NCBI GenBank assembly: GCA_003543245.1
Contig: DPJB01000035.1
Span: forward strand, 50,780-62,998
Source: Moraxellaceae bacterium
GTDB lineage: Bacteria; Pseudomonadota; Gammaproteobacteria; Pseudomonadales; Moraxellaceae
Direction: 5' to 3'
Length of the DNA: 12,219 nt
A program made the translations under genes and the position numbers. Positions 1-5,390 of the stretch are shown here, in pieces. How positions within the stretch are numbered: position 1 is the first letter of the stretch; each line of letters opens with the position of its first letter. The notes beneath the pieces were generated by a model. That model did not search any database. It had not been told where the DNA came from and saw only the letters and a list, made by a program, of their open reading frames with translations.

Positions 1-44
1 TCACGACCGTTGCGGGTGGAACCACCAGCCTTTTTATGTGCCAT
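1..44 (-). CDS. rpmA: 50S ribosomal protein L27 (N-terminal fragment)
   Basis: Only the first 14 codons are inside the window; the gene continues past the left edge. The visible residues, MAHKKAGGSTRNGR, are the conserved lysine- and glycine-rich N-terminus of bacterial L27. In the ribosome this tail reaches towards the peptidyl-transferase centre. A good AGGAG ribosome binding site lies 9 bases before the ATG. It sits 19 bases downstream of the rplU stop on the same strand, the usual rplU-rpmA operon, so it is probably transcribed from the rplU promoter at 478-506. There is no sign of the Firmicutes-type N-terminal cleavage extension. The identification is firm despite the short fragment because of the sequence and the rplU neighbour. 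Confidence 0.95.
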   Translation of the reverse strand, partial: MAHKKAGGSTRNGR

Positions 45-63
45 GTTCGATTACTCCTGCGAA

Positions 64-375
64 TTAGAGGCTGATACCGGTGATCTTCAGCTCAGTGTAA
101 TACTGGCGGTGACCGGCCTGCTTGCGATAATGCTTACGACGACGGAACTTGACGATACGGATCTTGTCATGACGGCCATGGCTGATCACTTCAGCCAGCA
201 CCTTGGCACCTTCAACAATCGGTGCGCCGATCTTGATGGTCTCGCCATCAACAACCATCAGGACGTCATCAAACGTAATCGTCTGACCCACTTCATGCTT
301 CAGCAGCTCGACCTTAAGTGTCTCGCCCTGAATCACGCGATGCTGCTTGCCACCGCTCTTGATAACCGCGTACAT
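64..375 (-). CDS. rplU: 50S ribosomal protein L21
   Basis: L21 is a structural protein of the large ribosomal subunit that binds 23S rRNA. The predicted protein has 103 residues, the usual size. It begins MYAVIKSGGKQHRV, the family signature. A basic stretch follows (KFRRRKHYRKQAGHRQ, about residues 77-91) and it ends KITGISL. The start at 375 is fixed by the conserved N-terminus and by a GGAG ribosome binding site 6 bases before the ATG. The reading frame stays open further upstream, but that part resembles no L21. It is the first gene of an operon with rpmA (19-base gap) and is divergent from ispB. A strong promoter lies at 478-506, which predicts an untranslated leader of about 96 bases containing a hairpin at 414-433. 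Confidence 0.97.
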   Translation of the reverse strand: MYAVIKSGGKQHRVIQGETLKVELLKHEVGQTITFDDVLMVVDGETIKIGAPIVEGAKVLAEVISHGRHDKIRIVKFRRRKHYRKQAGHRQYYTELKITGISL

Positions 376-413
376 AAACAACTCCATCAGGATTTGTGCC
401 AGATACGGCCGGT

Positions 414-433
414 CTGTTGCCAGAGGCAGACAG
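414..433 (-). other. Hairpin in the predicted rplU leader RNA
   Basis: In the rplU RNA sense, CTGTCTGCC and GGCAACAG pair to give 8 base pairs with one bulged C and a TCT triloop. It lies in the roughly 96-base leader predicted from the promoter at 478-506, about 40 bases before the rplU start. A leader structure could serve autogenous control, as in other ribosomal protein operons. I know of no described L21 leader of this shape in gammaproteobacteria, so function is speculation. Confidence 0.35.
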
Positions 434-477
434 CCCAGTTGAAAGCCGACCCGGAAAAGGAATTCGCAAGGCGCGCA

Positions 478-506
478 ATTGTACGGAAAACCCCTCTTGG
501 CCGCAA
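478..506 (-). promoter_or_regulatory. Sigma70 promoter for rplU-rpmA
   Basis: On the minus strand there is a -35 box TTGCGG (501-506), a spacer of exactly 17 bases, and a -10 box TACAAT (478-483; five of six match TATAAT). Transcription should start near 471. The bases just after the -10 box are TGCGCGCC, a GC-rich discriminator of the kind that makes ribosomal promoters sensitive to ppGpp and growth rate. The tRNA-Pro promoter in this window has almost the same -10 and discriminator. Confidence 0.72.
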
Positions 507-524
507 GCCGGATTTCCTTATCAA
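497..524 (+). promoter_or_regulatory. Possible sigma70 promoter for ispB
   Basis: On the plus strand TTGGCC (497-502) and TATCAA (519-524) are separated by 16 bases, and this is the best -35/-10 pair I could find upstream of ispB. Its -35 shares bases with the rplU -35 on the other strand, so RNA polymerase could probably not occupy both at once. It would leave a leader of about 150 bases before the ispB ATG. The match is modest and unsupported by anything else. Confidence 0.3.
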
Positions 525-647
525 GGGCGAGGGGGATATCTTGTGCCTTACAACACGCTGCCAGTGGCCCCAAAGCCCCGAGACTGCTAGCATTCGCCGC
601 CATTCGGTGCCGGTCTGCCGACAGAGGGACCCACCACCCGAACCATT

Positions 648-664
648 GCCTGCCCACGGCAGGC
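648..664 (+). repeat. Perfect GC-rich inverted repeat before ispB
   Basis: GCCTGCC and GGCAGGC form a perfect 7-bp inverted repeat around a CAC loop. It ends 17 bases before the ispB start codon. No T-run follows, so it is not an intrinsic terminator. As RNA it would be a stable hairpin in the ispB leader next to the ribosome landing area; as DNA it could be an operator. The repeat is directly visible, the role is not. Confidence 0.5.
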
Positions 665-681
665 CAGAGCCTGTGAACTGC

Positions 682-1647
682 ATGGATTTCAAGAGCATAG
701 TCGCCGTTGTCGGCGAGGATTTCGCAGACGTAGATACCTTTATCGCAGACAGCCTGCGCTCACAGGTTCCCCTGGTTAACGAGGTCGGCCAGTATATTGT
801 GCAGGGTGGCGGCAAGCGCTTGCGCCCGCTGGTGTGCCTGCTGGCCGCCCGTGCCTGCGGCCATCGCGATGGCAACGACCATATCCGGGTTGCCGGCATC
901 ATCGAGCTACTGCACACCGCCACACTATTGCATGACGATGTCGTGGATGACTCCGGACTTCGTCGTGGCCGCGCCACAGCCAATGCCCGGTGGGACAACC
1001 CGACCGCCGTTCTTGTGGGCGACTACCTGATTTCCAAAGCCTTTCAGCTGGTTGTTTCCCTGCGCAACATCACGGTCATGGACATCATGGCCCACGGCAC
1101 CTGCGTCATTGCGGAGGGCGAAGTCCTGCAGCTGATCAACCAGCGCGACCCGGCCACGACTGAAGCACGCTACATGGAAGTCATCTACGGCAAGACAGCC
1201 AAGCTGTTTGAATGTGCCGCCGAGTCCGGCGCCAGTCTTGGCAACCCGGCACTGCAACCCGCCTTTGCTGCCTATGCCCGCCATCTGGGGGCCGCCTTCC
1301 AGATCATTGATGATGTACTCGACTACACCAGCTCTGCCGATGTCATGGGCAAGAATGTGGGCGATGACCTGGCCGAGGGGAAACCCACCCTGCCCCTGAT
1401 CCAGGCCATGAAGCTGGCTGCGCCGGCTGACGCAGAACTGATACGCGAGGCCATCCGTACCGGCGGGCTGGAACACCTTGAACAGATTCTCGAACTGGTC
1501 CGCAGCTCCGGTGCGCTGGACTACACCATGACCCGCGCAAAAGAAGAGTCTGATCTGGCCCTCGCTGCACTGACCGATGTTCCTGCATCGCCCTATCGCA
1601 AGGCGCTGGAAGACCTGACGCGTCTGGCACTGGTGCGCAACAGCTGA
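682..1647 (+). CDS. ispB: Octaprenyl (polyprenyl) diphosphate synthase
   Basis: This is a trans-long-chain prenyl diphosphate synthase that condenses farnesyl diphosphate with isopentenyl diphosphate units to make the ubiquinone/menaquinone side chain; it acts in the cytoplasm. The protein has 321 residues, close to E. coli IspB. Visible motifs are GGGKRLRP (42-49), the first aspartate-rich motif DDVVD (85-89), the second DDVLD (210-214), and GKNVGDDLAEGKPTLP (223-238). The chosen ATG gives an N-terminus that lines up with Pseudomonas homologues as I recall them. A GTG three codons upstream (673) is an alternative, and the longer open frame runs antisense through rplU and is not coding. No good ribosome binding site precedes the start, and a stable hairpin lies just before it. 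Chain length (C40 or C45) cannot be read from the sequence. Its position divergent from rplU-rpmA is the common gammaproteobacterial arrangement. Confidence 0.95.
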   Translation: MDFKSIVAVVGEDFADVDTFIADSLRSQVPLVNEVGQYIVQGGGKRLRPLVCLLAARACGHRDGNDHIRVAGIIELLHTATLLHDDVVDDSGLRRGRATANARWDNPTAVLVGDYLISKAFQLVVSLRNITVMDIMAHGTCVIAEGEVLQLINQRDPATTEARYMEVIYGKTAKLFECAAESGASLGNPALQPAFAAYARHLGAAFQIIDDVLDYTSSADVMGKNVGDDLAEGKPTLPLIQAMKLAAPADAELIREAIRTGGLEHLEQILELVRSSGALDYTMTRAKEESDLALAALTDVPASPYRKALEDLTRLALVRNS

Positions 1648-1662
1648 AGGAGTTTTGTGCGG

Positions 1663-1686
1663 CCGGTGCTTTTCAGGAAGCACTGG
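1663..1686 (+). terminator. Hairpin after ispB, possible weak terminator
   Basis: CCGGTGCTT and AAGCACTGG pair over 9 bp (one G-U) around a TTCAGG loop, starting 15 bases after the ispB stop codon. The following bases are CTTATATACA, AT-rich but with no proper T-run, so termination would be weak or dependent on other factors. The right half of the hairpin covers the -35 region of the tRNA-Pro promoter. The structure is clear; the terminator role is inferred from position. Confidence 0.5.
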
Positions 1687-1698
1687 CTTATATACAAT
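1670..1698 (+). promoter_or_regulatory. Sigma70 promoter for tRNA-Pro
   Basis: A -35 box TTTTCA (1670-1675) is separated by exactly 17 bases from a -10 box TACAAT (1693-1698). Transcription should begin near 1705, about 30 bases before the mature tRNA. GCGCGCC follows the -10 box directly, a GC-rich discriminator typical of stringently controlled stable-RNA promoters. The tRNA therefore seems to have its own promoter and need not rely on read-through from ispB. Confidence 0.65.
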
Positions 1699-1733
1699 GC
1701 GCGCCTCGCCGCCGCAACGGCGCGAGTCGGTAT

Positions 1734-1810
1734 CGGGGTGTAGCTCAGCCTGGTGGAGCGCTACGTTCGGGACGTAGAGGCCGGAGGTTCGAATCCTCTC
1801 ACCCCGACCA
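1734..1810 (+). tRNA. tRNA-Pro (anticodon CGG)
   Basis: This 77-base tRNA folds fully. The acceptor stem is CGGGGTG with CACCCCG. The D stem is GCTC/GAGC. The anticodon stem is CTACG/CGTAG around the loop TTCGGGA, giving anticodon CGG for the proline codon CCG. The T arm has the loop TTCGAAT. The discriminator is A and the 3' CCA is encoded. The C1-G72 pair at the top of the acceptor stem is a known proline tRNA identity feature in bacteria. It closely resembles E. coli proK. It lies alone between ispB and an unrelated gene, and I see no direct repeat of its 3' end nearby that would suggest an integration site. Confidence 0.97.
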
Positions 1811-1965
1811 GTTCAAGTCTGTTTCAAACACCACTTACCCCCTCACGCAACGCATCACACACGACAGTCCTCTGCCCGCGAACACATGCTGTCACGTTAT
1901 TATCATGGAAGCTGCAATGCTTGCCGGGTAATACTCACGCACATCCCGACTCAAGGAAATCACCA

Positions 1966-3963
1966 ATGGAAGCCCTGCTTGCACGCATCGCTGCCAGTGA
2001 TGATGCTGATGTCACCCTGCTGGCATCACTGGTTGAAGAAATCCGTCCTGCACAAAGCGAGGATCTGGAGCAGGCCAGCAATAACCTGCTGGCATTGTGC
2101 TATCTGCTGGAGCAACACCAGCCCCTGCGCGCAGGGCTGCGCAGCTATCTGCTTCGCATCATTGCCGCACGCAAACAGTCACACCTTTATGCCGATACCG
2201 GCATTTTCCCCGGCACCGACTTCATGACCGAGGTCAAACAGCGGCTTGCATGGAAAATGCTGCCGCCCGCCATTAATGACACCTATCTCAAGGACATATT
2301 CAGCCTGCTCTTTCATCGCCGGGATGACTGGGAATGGATTGCCGGCCTGGACGACCAGCCATGGACCCGACTGCTCTCTGCGCTTCACTTTGATGAACTG
2401 TACGACAACACGATAGTGCAAAAGCCCGTACTCGAAATCCTCGAGGCGCTTACCACACTGTCGCACCGTCTGACAGGCCTTGGGCTGGAAAACCAGCTGA
2501 CACGCATCCATCCTGCCATTGAACAGTATGGCTCACCGTTTCTTGGCCTGAATGACGAAATAAGTGATTATGTAAATGAATATCACGAATTCCTGACTGG
2601 TCAGCGCAGTGAACGCAGTGATGACAAACAGGCAATGGTGCTGATCGCACAATGCCGCGACATCCTGCAAAAAGTCCGGAAGCATGCTCGCGGCACCGGT
2701 ATAAGCATCAGCCTCACCCAGCTGCTGGTACGCATCAGCCAGATGCTGACACGCACAGAAAGACTGCTGTGTCTTCTGGAAAGCTCCGGCGAGTCTCGCA
2801 ACCTCATCATCGTGCAACTGTTCAAGGAACTCGTCACGGCAGACAACAGGAAGTTCAGCCTGCGTGACCTTTTTTCAACCCACACGGAGTTGCTTGCGCT
2901 GCAGATAACAGAGCATGCCGGCAACACGGGCGAGCACTATGTCACGACCAGTCGCCCGGGCTACTTCAGCATGCTGCGCTCGGGCATGGGAGCAGGCCTG
3001 ATTGTCGGCTTCATGGCCATGATCAAGGTATTGGCCGGCAAGCTTGCGCTTGCCCCACTGGGTGCTGCCTTCATTTACAGCATGAACTACTCACTTGGTT
3101 TCATGCTGGTTCATGCGCTGCACTTCACCATCGCCACCAAGCAACCTGCGATGACCGCCTCGCGCATTGCCGCCAGCATCAGTGAGGCACAAAAAGAGCA
3201 GAAGCTCGACGGCCTTGCCGATCTTTGCGTGAATGTATTCCGCACACAGTTCATTGCCATCCTTGGCAATGTGGCACTCTCCATTCCCACTGCCTACGTC
3301 ATTGCATGGCTATGGTGGTTTGCCACCGGAGAGCACATGGCCAATGCAGAAAAATCCGCGCACCTGATTCATGAGCTCAATCCGGTCGCAAGCCTGGCGA
3401 TTTTTCATGCCGCCATTGCGGGCGTATGCCTGTTCCTGTCCGGGCTGATTTCCGGCTACTACGACAACAAGTGTTTGTATAACCGCATTCCCGAGCGACT
3501 TCAACAGCACAGGTTCCTGCAACGAATACTGGGACAGGAACGTCTTGACCGCTTTAGCGCTTACATTGGCATTAATCTTGGGGCGCTGGCCGGCAACTTC
3601 TATTTTGGCCTGATGCTAGGCAGCATGGGAACGATAGGCTTCATTCTCGGACTCCCGCTGGATATCCGGCACATCACGTTCTCGTCAGCTTATTTCTCAT
3701 TTGCACTGGTCGGATCAGACCACCAGCTGCCGCTATACACGATAGCCATCAGCCTGCTTGGCGTAGCCGCCATCGGCATGACAAATCTGGTGGTGAGTTT
3801 TTCGCTGGCAATGATGGTCGCATTAAAATCGCGACGGGTACGCTATACCCAGTGGTGGCCGCTGGCCGGGATGATCGCGAGACGATTCATGCAAAAGCCT
3901 GGGAGTTTTTTCTGGCCACCCCGGAACGGGACGGAGGTTACTGGCGACCCGGGTGGGCACTGA
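1966..3963 (+). CDS. Gcr-like polytopic membrane protein annotated as 'site-specific recombinase'
   Basis: The 665-residue protein resembles the family usually named 'site-specific recombinase' (PF10136 type, after gonococcal Gcr). It has a long, mostly helical N-terminal half of about 330 residues without hydrophobic segments. A conserved-looking GEHYVTTSRPGY stretch (322-333) leads into about six or seven hydrophobic segments: roughly 338-356, 362-384, 428-450, 474-496, 533-563 (probably two) and 590-620. Motifs in the membrane part include YSMNYSLGFMLV (371-382), SGYYDN (496-501) and GNFYFGLMLG (543-552). I see neither a tyrosine-recombinase R-H-R-Y pattern nor a serine-recombinase nucleophile motif, so the name is doubtful and the true function unknown. 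The start at 1966 has an AAGGAA ribosome binding site 7 bases upstream; longer in-frame starts lie inside the tRNA. A TATTAT box at 1898-1903 might be a -10 element but has no convincing -35. Its stop abuts the stop of the convergent AraC gene. Confidence 0.75.
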   Translation: MEALLARIAASDDADVTLLASLVEEIRPAQSEDLEQASNNLLALCYLLEQHQPLRAGLRSYLLRIIAARKQSHLYADTGIFPGTDFMTEVKQRLAWKMLPPAINDTYLKDIFSLLFHRRDDWEWIAGLDDQPWTRLLSALHFDELYDNTIVQKPVLEILEALTTLSHRLTGLGLENQLTRIHPAIEQYGSPFLGLNDEISDYVNEYHEFLTGQRSERSDDKQAMVLIAQCRDILQKVRKHARGTGISISLTQLLVRISQMLTRTERLLCLLESSGESRNLIIVQLFKELVTADNRKFSLRDLFSTHTELLALQITEHAGNTGEHYVTTSRPGYFSMLRSGMGAGLIVGFMAMIKVLAGKLALAPLGAAFIYSMNYSLGFMLVHALHFTIATKQPAMTASRIAASISEAQKEQKLDGLADLCVNVFRTQFIAILGNVALSIPTAYVIAWLWWFATGEHMANAEKSAHLIHELNPVASLAIFHAAIAGVCLFLSGLISGYYDNKCLYNRIPERLQQHRFLQRILGQERLDRFSAYIGINLGALAGNFYFGLMLGSMGTIGFILGLPLDIRHITFSSAYFSFALVGSDHQLPLYTIAISLLGVAAIGMTNLVVSFSLAMMVALKSRRVRYTQWWPLAGMIARRFMQKPGSFFWPPRNGTEVTGDPGGH

Positions 3964-4977
3964 TCAGCGCCTGGCTGCCTGCTCACGCTTGCGCTTTCTG
4001 TACTCGACCGGTGTTTCGTTGGTCCAGCGCTTGAAGGCACGGTAGAACGTACTGGGTTCGGAAAAGCCGGTGAGATAGACAATCTGCTCGATAGGCTCAT
4101 CGGTTTTTGCCAGCAGGCGACGCGACAGGCGCGAACGGTAATCCGCCAGAATCTGGTTAAAACTGGTATTGGCCTCGGCCAGCTGGCTGCGCAGACGGCG
4201 GGGCGGCAGACCCAGGCGTCTGGCAACGGCTTCAAGACTGGTATCGCCACTCTCCAGCATTTCACCAATGGCGCGCTTCACCTCCGCCACCAGATCATGC
4301 CGCTCAAGCTCGGCCAGTTGCTCGTTGGCGAGTTGCTCATGCAGGCGCAACAGACGCGGTTCAGCCTGCCAGATGCGATGCTCAAGCACTTCCCGATTGA
4401 AGTAAAGGCGGTACTCCGCACACCCAAGCGTCGCCGGGCAACCGTAAATACGCTCGTACTCTTCCTTGGGGGCTCCTTCCGAATGCTCGAAGTGCACACC
4501 CTGTGGCTGAAACTGGTTATCCGTGACAAAACGGAAAAACTGGATCATCCCGGCAGCCAGACACTCGGCAAAATGCCGGTTGGCCCTGGGGCCTGCCATG
4601 CCGACAAGGTAGCAATGCCGGTCATCCACCACTAGCTGACCCGCGACCACATCACTCAACAATCGATGAAAGGCCATGGCGCGCTTGAGGCCATCACCAA
4701 AGCTGGGACTGGACGTAAAGAGATACTCAAGGACCTGTCCGCGATAAAGCGGGAGATGCGCACCCAGATGCAGCCCTACATGTGGATCACGGGAAACATC
4801 TTCGGCGGACTGCCAGAACAGGGCCTGCGCCGCATTGGGTGTGCGCGCGGAAGGGTCATCCAAACGCTGCAGGGCGACGCCAGCCTTTGCCAGCACCGCC
4901 TCGGCCGGAAGGCCGGCATTAAGCATTGCCTGATAAATCAGGCGCAGCATTATGTGCGCATCGGTACGTTCAGCCAT
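3964..4977 (-). CDS. AraC-family transcriptional regulator (OruR-like)
   Basis: The 337-residue protein has the two-part build of the OruR/ArgR-like AraC subgroup. An N-terminal ligand-sensing domain of the 'arabinose-binding' type spans about 15-205 (for example GLHLGAHLPLYRGQVLEYL, 68-86). The C-terminal AraC DNA-binding domain spans about 228-332 with two helix-turn-helix units: SLEAVARRLGLPPRRLRSQL (247-266) and the classic second one around IEQIVYLTGFSEPSTFYRAF (296-315), ending in TNETPVEYRKRKR. The start is fixed because an in-frame TAA lies two codons upstream; only a weak purine-rich stretch precedes the ATG. It lies 64 bases downstream of the NIF3-like gene on the same strand and may be co-transcribed with it and purL. 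The ligand and targets are unknown, and neighbours give no catabolic context. Confidence 0.9.
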   Translation of the reverse strand: MAERTDAHIMLRLIYQAMLNAGLPAEAVLAKAGVALQRLDDPSARTPNAAQALFWQSAEDVSRDPHVGLHLGAHLPLYRGQVLEYLFTSSPSFGDGLKRAMAFHRLLSDVVAGQLVVDDRHCYLVGMAGPRANRHFAECLAAGMIQFFRFVTDNQFQPQGVHFEHSEGAPKEEYERIYGCPATLGCAEYRLYFNREVLEHRIWQAEPRLLRLHEQLANEQLAELERHDLVAEVKRAIGEMLESGDTSLEAVARRLGLPPRRLRSQLAEANTSFNQILADYRSRLSRRLLAKTDEPIEQIVYLTGFSEPSTFYRAFKRWTNETPVEYRKRKREQAARR

Positions 4978-5041
4978 CCCTTACATCCCATCAAGCCGTA
5001 CAGCATTTCCGGCGTCACGATACCGCAATAGAATGCCGATG

Positions 5042-5353
5042 TCACAAATCAAGCAGGCGCACGACATCATAAGCAGGTTCTTCATATGGATGAGTCTGCC
5101 TGAGCGCGGCAAGCGCATCCTGCACACACGCCTCATCACAGACCAGCTCAACCCTGTATTCATCAACCTGCTCGACCACACCCAGCTGCCCGACAAAGGG
5201 ATTACTGCCAGCGAGCGGGCGGAACTGTCCCTGCCCCTTCACTTGCCAGGCGCAGCTGTCGTAAGCACCGACACGCCCCGCCCCTACCGCAAACAGCGCA
5301 GCCTTCACGACCTCAAGATGCGTTTCGGGAACATAGAATGTGATCTTGTACAT
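5042..5353 (-). CDS. NIF3/YqfO-like small protein (CutA/PII-like fold expected)
   Basis: This 103-residue protein matches, by eye, the stand-alone form of the domain that is inserted in Bacillus YqfO-type NIF3 proteins. Conserved blocks are GAGRVGAYDSCAW (24-36), GQFRPLAGSNPF (42-53) and HPYEEPAYD (88-96). That domain has a ferredoxin-like CutA/PII-related fold and is expected to form trimers. The dinuclear-metal NIF3 domains that normally flank it are absent, so a NIF3 hydrolase function should not be assumed. The start at 5353 follows a G-rich but atypical ribosome binding region (GGGGG, 5 bases before the ATG). It lies 37 bases after purL on the same strand, with no terminator visible between, and 64 bases before the AraC gene. 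I recall similar purL-linked small genes in Pseudomonas. The biochemical role is unknown. Confidence 0.85.
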   Translation of the reverse strand: MYKITFYVPETHLEVVKAALFAVGAGRVGAYDSCAWQVKGQGQFRPLAGSNPFVGQLGVVEQVDEYRVELVCDEACVQDALAALRQTHPYEEPAYDVVRLLDL

Positions 5354-5390
5354 ATGCGCCCCCGTTCAATAACGCTTGCCCACAAAGACG

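Larger units (their letters stand above)
376..681. other. Divergent rplU / ispB intergenic region
   Basis: This 306-bp stretch separates two divergent genes and I see no coding sequence in it. It holds a strong minus-strand promoter for rplU (478-506), a weaker plus-strand candidate for ispB (497-524) whose -35 overlaps the rplU -35, a bulged hairpin in the rplU leader (414-433), and a GC-rich perfect hairpin just before ispB (648-664). Reading frames cross it on both strands only as extensions of neighbouring frames, with no family resemblance. Confidence 0.7.

Noticed and set aside
376..657. N-terminal extension of the rplU frame
   Set aside because: L21 homologues begin at MYAVIKSGG, and a good ribosome binding site precedes that codon. 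The upstream part shows no similarity.
10..681. N-terminal extension of the ispB frame through rplU
   Set aside because: The extension is antisense to rplU and unlike any prenyl synthase. The conserved N-terminus begins at 682.
1753..1965. Longer form of the membrane protein starting inside the tRNA
   Set aside because: The longer frame begins within the tRNA-Pro gene. The ATG at 1966 has a good AAGGAA ribosome binding site at 7 bases.
1734..3963. tRNA gene followed by a 'recombinase' as a sign of an integrated mobile element
   Set aside because: The neighbouring protein is a membrane protein without integrase motifs. I see no repeat of the tRNA 3' end, no change in gene style and no mobile-element genes.
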